Assembly: GCA_013396655.1 (NCBI GenBank)
Contig: WBMV01003337.1
Span: 829,028-893,027 of the forward strand
Source: Campylorhamphus procurvoides
Taxonomy: Eukaryota > Chordata > Aves > Passeriformes > Dendrocolaptidae
Reading direction: 5' to 3'
DNA length: 64,000 nt
The notes under the pieces are model-generated. The model made no database searches, was not told the origin of the DNA, and was given only the letters and a program-made list of their open reading frames with translations. This document shows positions 1 through 13,834 of the stretch, piece after piece. Position 1 is the first letter of the stretch. The number at the start of each line of letters is the position of its first letter. Both the position numbers and the translations under genes were made by a program.

Positions 1-304
1 GAAAGAGGACAATGAGGAATCCAGGACATTCAATATCTTCCTAATATTTTGATTATCACAGATACACTTGGATCAATATTTTTAACGGGTTATTTAAAAT
101 ATACAGAGTTAAACTCATCTTTCAACTAAAGTTTAAAAAGTACTATGGAGGCAGAATGTGCATCTCTACTAGTGAAGTAATTATAATGCTGCATAAGTGA
201 ACTTTAAGAGAGTCTGTTGTTCAAAACAAAATTTGCTCTGTTTTCAAACAGTGCTCAATGTTTCAACAACCCACAATGCACCCAACTTAGCGGTTTTCAC
301 TTAC

Positions 305-408
305 CTTTGCCATAGCTGAATCACCAGAGGGAAAGTCCTTGAGGAAGAAATTCTCAACTACATCCCTTGCAAAGCAGGTCTGTTTGCACACAGGGCAGGA
401 AAGAATAC
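305..408 (-). CDS. TRIM66: TRIM66 coding exon 2 (end of the RING finger)
   Basis: This 104-nt exon reads from 408 down to 305. It has an AG acceptor just above 408 and a GTAAGTG donor just below 305. It completes a codon split after the first base in the 11005-11224 exon (G + GT = Gly) and gives residues 74-108. It supplies the last zinc-binding pair of the RING, CPVC (Cys78 and Cys81), followed by DVVENFFLKD, which resembles the segment after the RING in TIF1-family proteins. The exon ends on a codon boundary. The next exons, expected to encode B-boxes, are below position 1. The fit in phase and motif makes it a real partner of the 11005-11224 exon; assignment to TRIM66 rather than another TIF1 member rests on family likeness and on the RPL27A/DENND2B neighbourhood. 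Confidence 0.88.
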
Positions 409-3400
409 CTGAATTTTTAAAAAAAGAAAACCACCACAAATAAAATAATGCAGCCCTGTCATGTGAACCAGGAAATTACACAAACCACACTTCAGTGTTG
501 CGGGTTTTATATCACATGGACAGTTCCAGGAAACTAAGGCATTCTTCAAGTTACGTGGGCTAGATCTAGTTCAATACATAGAACAGAAAAACAAAGTAAC
601 AAAATCCCTAGATAAAAGCTATAGTTCAGCTGACTTATTTCAGTATTTATCAACGATGTCTGCACAACCAAATTCTCCTTAATTCATTAGGGCTTAAAGA
701 TTCAATTAAAAATGACTTGCACTTTAAACTGCATTCCCTTGTTGCAGACCTACCTGTGCTTTCTGATATTTTCTAAGTTCTCCTAGGCCAGCTTTACATC
801 ACCAGAGGCATATCCAAGCACAAAACACACCTTAACACTAGTGCAGGATGCTATCTAAGTGAAGTAACAGAGGAACAACATGCTTCTAGCAAAAACAACA
901 AGTCAAAATATAGGTAAAGGATTAAAAGAAAATAAGTTTCATTAAAATAAAAAGTCAGAATTGCAAACCATTTATTATTACAAATCCACAGGTAGCAAAA
1001 CATGACCACCACTAAAGCACAGCCAAAGTGAGCATTGTGAACAGCAAAGCCTGAAGGCTCCACCTTCATTACCTACGGAGCACAACTGGGATGAATGTTG
1101 GTATCTGATCAGGCTGAGAACCAGCAGTTAAAGAAGGTGTCCATAACTGTACACCTCCATTTTTGCACATCTGTTATTTCATTTCTTGACTTCCTGGACT
1201 AGGACTTATATTTTGCTAGAAGCTCCAGTGTGTTGGTTTAGGGCTTTAGGTTTGTTTTTCGGGTTTTTTTTTGAAAAGGACAGTGCATGTTTCTGACCAC
1301 ATTCCTGTAAGCTATTGTAGATGTGAAAACAGGCCTTTAGAGATTGTGGTGATGTGTCAGTCTATTTCACCGTATCAATTTTTTTTTTTAATCCAAGATT
1401 TTCCATCCTGTTGAGAACAGAATTTCAGTGCTATGCCCACCTTGCCAAGTCATCTGTTTATGAAAACTAACAGTATTTTCCATGACTAAATGGTGCAAAC
1501 TCACTTAAAGCAAGATTTTAAAAGCAAGATCAGTGACAACATTCTACTGAACTGTGCTGAATGTGCTCTTTTCCTTAACTAAAATTATTTTTGCATATGG
1601 AGAGTGGCTTGTAGGTTAATTAAACCTTAAGTTGTCTATTAGTCCTTGCATTAGACAGTTATCAAAGACTCCTGTTTTGCAGGTGCTTACCAGCCCCTTG
1701 GAATGTGGCTCCTGCAGTCCCTGGGCAGGTACACAATGCTAATTCTGAATTTCTCCCTTTTTCAGAGCTGGGCTACTGTAACTTTAACAGCAGCTTTTTA
1801 CATTGACACACAAACCCCAAAATAGTCCTACGTTACCACTTCCGACAAAAGCAACACACAGTCAGATGTCTGAATATTTTCACTTCCATTCATAGATTTT
1901 TTTGAAGAAACTTTGAGTTCTGATATATCTCCTTTGAAGAGTACACATTACTAAGAACCACTTCTATGAGGTTTAGTTCTCTTTTAGCCCAAATCTTGTA
2001 TGAAAGCAAAAGTATAATTGTTTACTACTTTTCAAGGTTGCATTTACAAGAGAAATATCATTTGGGGACCCAAGCAGCAGACTGTGGTGTACCTAAATTA
2101 CTTGTTTAACTGTGCATTTCATACAGCAGTGAGTGTTCATGTAGACATGGGAAGGAACAGGCAGTACCCACAGGCAGCTCAGATACAAGTCATCCCAGGG
2201 GAAAGAGCAATGCAGGTAATTGCCAATGTTCTGATCATCTTCTGGGCATGTAACTTGAATCTTGTTTAAGTGTATGCTGGTGACAGGAGCTACAAAGATG
2301 GTAACAATTTATCTGATGCAGGTGCTCCTGACAGCAGAAAGCTGTAGAAGTCTTTTAAATTTACCCTCTACTTTGTGTCTTTAATATAAGGAGTACAGCT
2401 GAAAAGGCATCGTAGTTACCTGCAATTTTTGTAGCTAGTCATATCTTCATGTTACACCCTAGGACAACACAGTTCTTTGACGTTGGTAACACTGAAACAT
2501 CTCCATACTTTACCAAATTACAGTGTGTGTGTGTTTTAGATATCTGTTAACAGCTTGGTTCCCTGGAGACATAAAAACAGCAGGAGCACTGCAGCAGGTA
2601 AGACAAGCTGTGTTACACTGACAGTGCCCTCCTACTCCTCGTTCAGACTACAGGCACTGGTGAATTGTAGTGCTAATTCCTAGGAGGTGAAACAGTTGTC
2701 AAGTTTCCCTGTGAGCGCTGTACAAAGCAACACAGTTGTAACAGCGGCAGAAATAAAAAGACAAATACATTTTGATTTATAAGCTAGGAAGCAAGATGCC
2801 TCCTTTGCGAGAAGGTTCTCAAATAAGTCTCACGGGACATACTCTAAGTGCAGTCAGCAGGAAACCATCTCCTGACTTCACAGAGGATCACCTTGAGCCC
2901 TTTGAGATTTGGAGCCAGTTTCCTTCCCCCATAACAGCATTGCCCAAGCAGGGCCAGTTCTTGATCTGGCAAACACTGAGAAAACCTCCATACTGAGACT
3001 ACATAATACACTGCAAACTGACCAAAGGAGAAATTATCAACATGTTACTTTCTAAAGTGAGAAATGTGTGACTCTCACAGTTATTCTTTCATTTACAGGC
3101 CATATGGGTGAGCACACAGCCTCACACAAAACACTTCTGGGAACAGCTGCTTACTGGGAAACAAAAATATAGGACTTTGCCATAGCAAAGGCAACTTCTG
3201 TCTACACACCACATAAGATAAAAAAGTAAATACTGAAGTTACTATTTGATTAGATTCCAACACTATTCAGTTAGTATGGAATGTTAAATCAAAGTATACC
3301 AACTGAATGATACTTAATGGAATGCTTATGGCCTTAGGCATGTTCATGTGAACTTTAAATTCTGCTAATTTGTTACAAACCAGTGAAGTATAGAATACAG

Positions 3401-6400
3401 TGTAATTAGAATGCATTAACTTGATAATGACCAAGACTGTCTTTTTAATGTTTTAAATTAAAAAAAAAATAAGGAAAACTTCAATAATTTTCACCCTTAG
3501 AAAACATAAATTTTGCATGGATTTCCGTTCTGAACAAAAGCCTCCTTACATATATTGAGAAATGTAATGGTATTAAGAAATGTGAAACAGTCAAGATTTT
3601 GAAGGTAGATGACATTAGTGCTGATTATGATTATATTATTATGATTACTGCCCCTAGGATCAAAAGCTACCTGAAACTGATACCCTGAATGCCACAATTT
3701 TTTTTCCCAGCTTATAGATCCAAGTTCTGCTACTGAAATCAGTGTTGTTCCAAAGATACACATGGAGTAAGTTCACACACACAGGTCAGAATTTGTATTA
3801 GACTCACTACCACAGACTATCAAAATACAGCTTTGACTGGCTAAATGTCAAAGTGCATCTTAAATATCCAAGTACCTGTAAATTATAAGGAATTAAAATC
3901 TAAAACTCCCCTGACATGAACATAAGACATGTACAGTTCTCAGCTTAATTAAAAAAAAAAATCAAAAAAAGAAGAGCATAACAGTTAACAGGAAAAATAA
4001 TGGGGACACCATAGTAATATGGTATTGGAAGTCATCTCCTACTCATAGGAAAGCTAATCAAAAGCACCTCCTCACTTGTCCTAATACTGAATTCTACATC
4101 TAAGACTTTATTAAAAGCACAGGAGACAGATTTTCACCTTGCTAAAAGAGGGATTGCCTGAATGTGGTGGCTTTGGAGATCATATTTGTTCAGCTAATTG
4201 GGCTTATTTGATACCTTTTACATTTAATAAAAACCTGTGCTCTCTGGAAGTACCCAGCCCTTTTCAATATAAATTCCCCAAAGAATCTAATGTTAGGTTG
4301 GCATAATAAATACACTGCAGAATGGTTTGCAAAGCAATTAATCTGAAATTAAGCAAACCTCCCATCCATATTTACAAACAGCCACAAGCAGCAGCTACGT
4401 CAACAACACAAGGTGAGTGCAGTATGCTGTGCCTGTTCTCAGAGTGCAAACCACCAGTGAAACACAATTTCCTAGAAACCCCTTACCTGTGCTCTGGATA
4501 AACAGTCAGAGAGTTACCCAAAAAGTCACTTTTGTTGAGGATCAGGTGTTAGTAAGAACTGCACACACAGTGCACTCCCTGGAATCAAGCTGTGCTGTGA
4601 TGAAGAATGAAGTCACTACACCTTTCACGGAATATCTGAGGCTGCACCCCCTTCTTTGGCCTGGAATGCTGACAAATCAGCAGGGAAGAAAAATGTACTG
4701 GGTCACCACAAGGTGCAGAGTTTTTCTCCTCTTGCCTTCTTTTTTGTCCATGCCTCTCAGATTCATTCAGGCCTTTGATAGATTGCCTTGGTTGTATTTT
4801 TCCTGAATAAAAATCCCATGGTCAAAAAGAATAGCAGCATTCTACTGCCTTTCTTGCCTGGCTCTTCTCTAAGTCCTCAGAAAAACCTGGAGTAGGTGTG
4901 CATATGGAAAGAGAAGAGGTTTTCCAGATCCAGATAGCAGCAGGTCTTACAGTGCCGTTCACTTCGACAGTACTTTTTGCAGTTCATTCCCTAAACATTT
5001 TTCTTGCCTTCCTACCTCACCACTGCCTTCAAACAACACTGTTAATCTATTATAAGAACCTGTACTTTGCAGACAGCTCATTTAAATATATCATTATTAC
5101 AGCACTGTGGGTGAAGGGAAGAGTAGTCAGAAGCCCTAGAGACCCACTGTTTGTACGTACGAGAATGATGCAATTCCTGGGTCTAAACAGCAATTCAGCA
5201 TGGAATTACAGGACGCAAACAACAGTTTACGTATTAAGAGATCAGGAGCCAAATTCAGCTATGGTGCCATAGTGGTACCTAAAGAGAATCAATTATTGAT
5301 ATCAAAATCTCTAGAAGCAGCAAAAAGCTGAGAGACCTGTTGATACGTTCTGGTTTTGCATGGAAATTAAATTGGTAGGAAGGAGGTGGGAACATTTGCA
5401 TAAATTATCTTTTAGAAATTCATTGCCTCCTGCTGTTTAGCACTTGAAATCATTATTTATGACAATATATTTCACTGCTATAGAGATGACCATGAATTCA
5501 GAAAGTCTAGCAAGAATCCTAATGTTAGATTTAAGCCCTGTTTCATTGTGATACACAGAATTGTATGCAGGGAAAAAATACATTTAGGTTATTCTCAGTG
5601 TATTTATCAGCTAGTACTGAACAATGACTGGAAACCACACTGTACTGAAGAGACTCCCACAAAGTTTTATCATGTCTGGGGTGTGAAGGAAAGTCCTACA
5701 CCTACATCCTTCCAGGGCTCTGCTTCTTCTATAACTACTATCCACAGTAGGATACTATATCTGAACACCACCACAAGAGACACCAGCACTAGGAGTGACA
5801 TATACAGACAATATTTCTGTGCATAGTTATGTTTATGTACACCCATCTCTGAGCTCCAAAAAACTTCAGCAGCAGATATTTACTCATCTGAATTGGTCTG
5901 GAGCCCTTTTTCATAAGCCACATGTTCACTTCCACACTCACACTCCCATCAGCAAATCGACAGAGGGCTGGGGAAAAATGGAGATTTACAGGCAGTGAAT
6001 CCAGTAGTCAGACACCATTATCCCAGCCTGAACACTGCAATTCCACACTTAGGATATCCAAAATCAGCTTTCAGGAAAGCCAGCTTCTGCTGTGTAGAGT
6101 TCCAGCTCCAGTTTCCCACAGGTCAGATCTCTCACATCCTACAGCACTTTCATTTCCGTTAGTGAAAGTTGCCACACTGCATTAGACTCGGAATAGTGAG
6201 CAAACATCAATGTGGTGACCCTCAGACAGTGTTCCTTTGTAGAAGCACAAATAAAGAACTAGAATATCTGAGTACCTTCAAGCATTTACTCCACCTTTTT
6301 TTGCACCAATCTAATGTAACAGAGCTATGGATAATTTGCAGCAATCACCCCTGAAAGTGCAAACTAACTTCTCCACCACATTATGGATATCAAGTACAAA

Positions 6401-9400
6401 GACTTTCTGAACATGAAAAACCACAGCTCACAGTTTTGTTTCAAAGTCTTCCAGTCCAGTCAGGTTTAAAAAGAAAGGACCCTCAGAAATTAATCAATGC
6501 AGACAATCAACTTATTATTATAATGAGAAGTGATTAACATAAAGAAACAAACAGTGGAGCGACCATACACGCCACATTTATACTTGCTGTCCACATGTTG
6601 TACCTATTCCTCTGCTCTTTTTCCTCCAACAACTATCAGAATAATTATTCTCAGAGAGCATTAACTACAGCTCAAGCTGCAGGCATAATTTACACTTCCT
6701 TGGAGACCCAATTATAGGTTATAGGAAACAGCTCTGAAGACAACCTCCCACTCTACAGTTTCATATTTATATAACTAAACCCCTCATTGTTTCACTTGCC
6801 TTTTGAATCTGACAGCTGCACACAGGGCAAAGGGATGACAAAATCCATCTTAAGGTGACTAAATATATACATGATGAACACTTTGTGCCTTTAGAATAAC
6901 ATTTCTACTTCTCTTTTTAGATGTAAGATGTATTTGGTGTTAAGTGGCTCTAATTAAGGCAAAAGGGTATTCTCCTTCAGAGTTAATAGATGCATTGCAT
7001 TGCATCACTTGCCTTACATGAGTGCATCAAAACAAGGTTATTGGGGTCCTAGGGACACCACAGCTGTACCAACACCAAGACAACCAAACAGCCTCACTGT
7101 TTAAAGAACTATAATTTTTTTTTTAATATATTTTTTTAAATACAGACTTAGTACAATCTAAGGCACTGTGTGTTAACACCTGGAGTCTCCTTAAGCCAGC
7201 ACAACAAACCTCTTATGCCAAAACTTCATACTAAAAATGAGTCTAGAGCCAAGACAGTCCTAGAGCTCAATCTTTTTCTTGAAATAAACCACATACATAA
7301 ATTTAAGTATGACCAACATCTGGCTGACTTTTGAATGTGCCTCCCTAACAAGTCAAAATTAGGGATGCATGGTTATAAATAGCTTGCACCATACAAGCTG
7401 AAGAAAACTGTTTATTTTCAGGAAGAAATAATAAAATACATCAGGTGGACATCTGTCAACAGCTGAAGCCACATTTGTTCTCTCTAAAGGCCTGGTTTTC
7501 TCTTACTTTTATTCAATCAGTTTGCATTTCCCTAATGCATAACCTTGCTAAATTTCCTGGCATTAAGCTAACGTAACACAAGCATGAACAGTTTTTTATT
7601 TATGCAGAGAACATGAATAGAAATTGTGCAGTCATTTTCCATGATTTTTGTTATCCAACCTAGAGAAGTCCAAAAGAGCAAAGAACATTTTTAAAATAAA
7701 ATTGCATTAAAAACCCACACAAGTTTGAAACAAAAACATGATACAACTAAACCTAACACTTCACAAAGCCATTTACAATGCTGGGCAACTACGAATCACA
7801 TTTTACTAACATAAAGTGTAACTTACAGATTAGATTAATTATCCAATTCAGCCACAAAATGTAAATAATATCAGGGCTTGAGATCAGTTAGCAGAAATTT
7901 TAAGGCTTTCCAGTACATCCTTCCTGATCTGCCTTGTTCTAAGGGGTCTAAACTGTGATTGAGCAGTGGTCACCTGTGATTTATTGTTTTTCCTTAAGAA
8001 AAAAAAACAAACCAACCCTTTAGCTGAGACAGTCTTACAAAAACAGGAGCTTCTCACAACAGTGCACCTAAAGTTGTCCTCATCTGGCTACTTTTGAAAT
8101 TAATATGTTGGTGATATTAAGAATACTAAAAAAATTTAAATCATTTACCAACTTAGAAAGGGAAAGATTTGTTGAAGTAGGGTAGTTTATGTTGGCATCT
8201 ACCTCCAATTCAGAAAGGAGTGATAAGCACAGGAACCTGGGTGAACCTGGTTTTGAATGTATTTAGAACTCTGTGAGAAAGAGCCAGACCCAAGAAGCCA
8301 AGGCAACATGTAAGAAGGAACATTGTACCATGAGTGGTAATTCACACAGATAGGAGCCTGGAAAAGAGCCTGGAAAAGTCCTCATCTGAAAAATTTCCAT
8401 CTCAGGAGATGTGGGAATTTTCTCTCTCTTTTTCTTACCCAAGCCCTCTACTCTCTAAAGTTATTCCTCTCCATGCTCTAAACAAACTGCAAGGACACAA
8501 CATGAAGATCTGCAAAGGAAAAGAAAGTGGATTCTCTATTACATGAGGAAAGGGAATAAAAATAGGAAAGACACACTGACCTGCAGGAGAGAAAAGAAAA
8601 AAAAGAAAGAAACTCCATAGATCTTTGAGTTCCCTTCTTATAAGAGGCACATGTAGCAGCCAAACTTACAAAGAAAACTTTCTTTTTCCACCCAAATTAC
8701 TTCCAAACTCTCAGTTCTCACAGCTATGCACATTCTGATGTAGATGGAGCTTTTCCATAGGAGCTCTGGCTAACTCAGAGCTTCCTTCCATGAGTCACAT
8801 TAAACACACACAGGTATAAAAGTAAGTTCCAATGTCAACACCCATCAAATATCAGGACCACTGACCTTCAGCTTCTCAGCAATTTCAATACAACAACAAT
8901 AAACCAGAAGAGACCTTTATGTTAGCAGAGTATTTTACTTATATTTGGTGTAAAACACACAGAAACTTGCAAATTCAAATATGCTTTTTGTAACAAATGT
9001 CAGATTAGCTTCACTTGGAAATACATTCACTTTTTCCTTTCTTGTTCTTTCTTAAAGAATTCATAGTGAGTAAGGAACACATTTTTCTTACAGGCAATAT
9101 TTTCTGTTTACTCATCTGAAGCAGTTTAGCACTTGCATTTACAGTTTATTATTAGCACCCATATATGATCATACTCACAGGTAACACCGAAAACTGAGTG
9201 GGCACTGCACTGCCCTGCCCATATTTCAGGAATCAGCACAGATAAGACAAGCAACATTCAACAGAAAGCCAGCACAAGAGTTCACAAGTTTATACTGGCT
9301 CACTTATGGTGGCAGCAGTTTCAGTCATTGCCTTAATTAAGAGACACAGATGTTTTGGTTTTGCTGCTTTCCTTGCTCCTGTATTAACTGAGTGTCTGCA

Positions 9401-11004
9401 CCTGGTGTCTCACTTCATTTACTGGGTCATCCCTGTTCATTATTTCTTTTCCCTGTTCCTACTCTTTCCCACAGAAATTCCCTACCTCCAAGAAAATGAC
9501 AGAGTAAAGAGAGAAACTTCAAGAATACATAAATAAATGAGTATTTATTCTATTTTGCTGTAGACAAACAAATTCTGATCTGCTTGGATTCCTGATCCAG
9601 TTTGAAGAAATATCCAATATTTTAACAACTCGTGAGAACATTTAGCTGCACTTATCCAAGATCACTCAGTGATTTCTACAATTCACTTTTCCATATGGCA
9701 AACAGAAACTAGGAGAGAGGAATGGCTTCAATGTCAAATGAGGATACATAAAAAGTAGTGGAGTGCTTGTTTCAACAGCATTTTATCATAGAGTAGGTCT
9801 CTCAGACCTCAAGCTTACTATGACTGAAAGTTAAAATTTTTAAGGAGACATTACTTAAAATGACTGCTTTGCTCTCTTTTTCTCCTACCTCCGTATCTAT
9901 TTCCATCTGTACCCTAAACATGAAGAGCCTTTCTCCTTTGCCATTAAGTCATCCCTTTTTCCTTTAGCTTTTGTGTTTTGCTAACCTTTCAGCAGTGATC
10001 TCTTCAGCTGTTTCCATTTGTTCTCAAACCTAAACTAGTTGAGATTATGTTATCTCATCAGTTCTGATTATCATCACCTCAGGGAAGGTATCTTCTATCC
10101 CTACATGTTTCTAAAATCTGCTGTAGAAGGGATAATAAATGATGCCTTTTACTCAACCAAAGATCAAAGCCTGGGAAAATGCAAGTAACTTACATGCCTT
10201 TGCTCTTTTATAAATTAGTAATGAGTCTGAAATTCTATCCCACAGCAAGAAAGACTCATTCAGTTAAAATTACTGTATTCTGTCATCTGAGTTTTATTTA
10301 AAAAAATACATATTTTCTGTTAACATCATTACCAAAAACTGTATTAAAAAAACTTGAGGATTTCAAAAGGTACAACCACAAAATGCTTCTCATCCTCACT
10401 AGTTTACTCAGCTTGTTTGGGTGAGTTACAGCCACAAGTGTGCAGATAGAGAGAAACCACATTTACAGTGGGATAAAATAAAAGTTTCAGTGCACGAAAA
10501 TGCACATATTCTAATAACAATTATTATGAACTCCAATAGAAACAAAGAACTGAATGTTTCTGTGTTATTTTTGGGGAGACACTGAACTGGGGATGAGGGA
10601 AGAGTAAAACTATCACAACTGGTACCATAGAAATGTCCAACATGTCACAAAGATTGCAAAAACACAGAGCTTGGAAGTTATCTTGTGGCACTTGTTCATT
10701 TACTAAGCTAAGAAAACAAAATATTCATAATGTCACATTTGATACCTGAAACCTAGCCCATTCTGAAAAATGTGAAATGTTGCCTGACTGTGTCATTTCT
10801 CTTCAAAACACTGCTGTTGGATGAAAAACATAACAAAGAAGGCTTGTTCCCAATCCACTCTCTGCTCATACAAATCTTGACTCTCCTACTTTATCAATTT
10901 AAAGTAGTGCTGTAGAAGAATAGGCTTCAAAAAGTACTTCCCAATCCAATTTTTTTTTAACACTGTAACACAAAGAGCCCAAGTCAGAGATTCTTAAATA
11001 TTAC
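409..11004 (-). other. TRIM66: TRIM66 intron 1 of the coding part (10.6 kb)
   Basis: The interval between the two RING exons splits a codon after its first base. It is AT-rich, with A or T homopolymer runs (about 1379-1390, 3458-3470, 3949-3962, 7105-7138). I saw no further exon that keeps the reading frame, no CR1 tail and no RNA gene. The many short open frames in it lack recognisable protein similarity. Confidence 0.75.
8354..8378. repeat. Short tandem duplication (two 12-bp units)
   Basis: Two adjacent perfect copies of a 12-bp unit beginning GAGCCTGG occur in TRIM66 intronic DNA. It is a minor replication-slippage type repeat. Confidence 0.7.
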
Positions 11005-11224
11005 CTTCATAGAGAACTTCATACTGCGTGGGAATACAGCTGTATCCTTGAATCAAATCTGGAAGACAGTCCTTACAGAAGGAATGGAGGCAAGGGAGCA
11101 TTCTGGGGTCTCTCCTCCTCAGGTCCCATTTGCACACCAAACAATTCCTCAACAGATCCAGGGTCTCCATTTCTGTTGGCTGAAGTCTGACACCAAAGAG
11201 ATGAAGATTCAGAAAATGGCTCAT
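11005..11224 (-). CDS. TRIM66: TRIM66 coding exon 1 (start codon and RING finger)
   Basis: This 220-nt exon starts at an ATG at 11224-11222 and ends at a GTAATA donor below 11005. An in-frame TGA lies 18 nt upstream of the ATG, so this Met is the likely start unless an upstream coding exon splices in. A second Met follows at residue 19. The protein carries CLVC (Cys28, Cys31), then CLHSFCKDC (Cys45, His47, Cys50, Cys53). With the CPVC of the next exon this makes a complete C3HC4 RING with normal spacing. TRIM66 (TIF1-delta) is known as a nuclear chromatin reader and repressor with B-boxes, coiled coil, PHD finger and bromodomain. Those parts are outside the window. Many mammalian TRIM66 annotations begin at the B-box, so a RING-bearing N terminus here is informative. 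Whether the RING acts as an E3 ligase cannot be judged from sequence. Confidence 0.88.
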
Positions 11225-12959
11225 GACAAGCCCTTCACTTCACAAAACACTTGATCACTCAAGTGCAAACTCAAAGGCAACAACGGGATGAACAATCAAA
11301 TAAACAACATTTATTTAGCCCCTGTGAAAAAAAAAGTTCCTTGCAGCTGAAAATCACATACCTGCTTTACAGAAAAGCGTATCTTTGCAGATTGTTGTGC
11401 AGGAAAGTGTGGTTTAAGGTTTACAAACCATGATCCCACTATCTCTCTAGTATTTGCAACTTCTGTAAAAACTGAACTAATCTGTTCTATTGATCTACTT
11501 ACAAAGCTGCTACCAGGCTGAATTGTCACACGCTGTACATTTCCTGCTAGAAGCACTGAAACTGCACAATAAAGATGATGATATTTGCTGACTATTTCTA
11601 CAATTTCACTTAAATATTTTACAGTTTTCAGGTAAAGCAAATAATAACCATAGCTGATCATACATTCATCATTTCAGCAATGCATGTTAGAAAGCTGCCT
11701 TGAAAATTGGCATCTTCTGCCAATCTTCTTTATAGAAAAAGTACTTCACAGTAATCAAGAGTTGACTATCAAGATGGCCACAGATCAGATTATAAACAAA
11801 ACCTGAGCTTCCCACAAGCAGGACAGTGTTCCTCCTAAGGTCCCCAAGGTCAACTGAGAGTTTTGCAGTTCACGGTTCATCCTCTATTCTGAGATTGTGA
11901 GAGATGTTGATCAGATACAACCTGCAAAGGGCAACTTCTGCAAGTTGCATCTGAGGGGGAAAAGCAAATAAAGTCTTGTCTCCTCTGGAGTCACCCTTCT
12001 ATCTGATCCAATCTCTTGGGACCAACAGCCCTGGCATGGTGGCCCAGCCATCAGCAGTGTGTGACTGAATCTATGTCCTCCAGATGTCCCCAGCCCAGAA
12101 GAGCAGCAGCTCTAACCTTAGAGCTCTTTATTCTTTTGAGGGATTCTGTCTTATGATAGGTTCCAGTGGAAATGGTTAGTAAGCAGGTCTGTTTTTTGGG
12201 GTTTTTTTTCTGCGGTGCAAACAATTTATGAAGGTCTCAGAAATTCATAAGCAGGAATTGTTTAAGTGCTGCATCATGAAGCCATTAGTATTTATAATAC
12301 TTGAGGGAAAAAAATGGACCCTGTGTTAAAGTCTGAGTCATATTTCATACCTAAGACCCATTCTAGGTAGATATCCACCAACCTGATTGACAAATTACTC
12401 AGACAAATTCAAACCTACCACTAAAACTTTAGATTCTAATTGCAAAACTAGAGGTCCCTTTAGAAAGCAGCTGTGGCTATTGTACCTGTGATTTAACTAA
12501 CATGATATCATTGCTTATTACACAAACTTTTACGGTGCATCTGCATCAACCATCTTTCAAAGGCAAATGCCATTAGAGCAGCACAGCCTCTCAGCTCGCT
12601 CCATCTCGGTTGTTTCTTGCAAGTGCTGTTGCTAAGAACACAAAACAGCACCTACAAAAACATGTCATTTCTGCAGTAGGAAGTTGAGGTCTTAGACTAC
12701 CACATTGTTTAGACAGAAAAACCACAGCCCGAGACCAAAGCATCCCTGCACAGAGGATCAGTGCAAACAAAGCCTGACACTGGGAAAGGCTGTATCACCA
12801 TAAAGGCCAAACCTGTGGCTGAAGGAGCAGAAGCGGGTTACTGTATATTTTATTTTATGTTTTGTGCATAACATACAAAACTATCTATAAGGGTTTTTTG
12901 GCAGGAAAGGGAAGAATGAGAGTGATAAAAGTGTTTAAAATTTCATGCTGAGACAGGTA
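11225..12959. other. DNA upstream of the TRIM66 ATG
   Basis: This should contain the TRIM66 5' UTR and possibly a promoter or an intron to a distal first exon. No CpG island, TATA-type promoter or clear non-coding exon boundary could be recognised. The 11800-12130 part is somewhat richer in G and C but matches nothing I know. Confidence 0.5.
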
Positions 12960-13136
12960 TGCAAATCAGTAGTCTGGCAGCTGGAGGAAGAGAAGGCTGA
13001 GGTACTTAATGTCTTCTTTGCCTAGGTCTTTGATAGTAAGACTACTTGTTCTCTGAGTACCCAGCTCCCTAAGCTGGAAGACAGGGATGGGGCACTCCCA
13101 TGGAGTGAACTCCAGTAAGCCAAGGGAAAGTGGTCA

Positions 13137-13745
13137 GTGACCTGTTTCACCACTTCAACACACACAAGTCTACAAGGCCAGATGGAATCCAGACAGGTGT
13201 ACTGGGGGAACTGGTGGAAGTGCTCACTTACAGTCATTTATCAGCAATCCTGGCTAACTGGGGAGGTCCCAGTTCACTGGAAGTCAGCAATTGTGATGCT
13301 CAGCTACAAGAAGGGCTGGAAAGGGGACCCAGGGAACTACAGCCCTGTCAGCTTGATGTTGGTGCTGGGGAAGGTCATGGAGCAGATCATCTTAAGAACC
13401 ACAAGTACCATCATGTGGCAGCTGTGCAATAACCAGGTGATCAGACCTATTCAGCATGGGTTCATGAAAGGCTGGGCCTGCTTGACCAACCTGATCTCCT
13501 GTGACAAGATGGCACACTTATTGGATGAGGGAAAGTCTGTGGCTGTTGTCTACCAAAACTTTAGCAAAGTTTTTGATACTATTTGCCTCGGCATTCTCCT
13601 GAAGAAAGTAGCTGCATGTGACTTGAATGGGTGTACTCTTGGCTGGGTTAAAAACTGGATGGATGGCCAAGCCCAGAGAATACTGGTGGATGGAGTTACA
13701 TTCATCTGGGGTCAGTCACCAGTGGTGTTCCCCAGGGCTCAGTAG
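13137..13745 (+). pseudogene. CR1 reverse transcriptase fragment
   Basis: This is the longest open stretch left in the CR1 copy, 202 codons. It covers the first RT blocks and stops at 13743-13745, right after the block whose CR1 consensus reads into the FADD-containing palm. The next piece (13745-14110) continues in a shifted frame, so at least two frameshifts separate it from function. The open frame is a relic, not a host gene. Confidence 0.88.
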
Positions 13746-13834
13746 TGGGGCTGGTCCTGTTTAATTTCCTTGTCAATGGTTTGGACAGAGGAACTAACGG
13801 TACCATCTGTTTGCAGATGATGCCAAGTTGGGTG

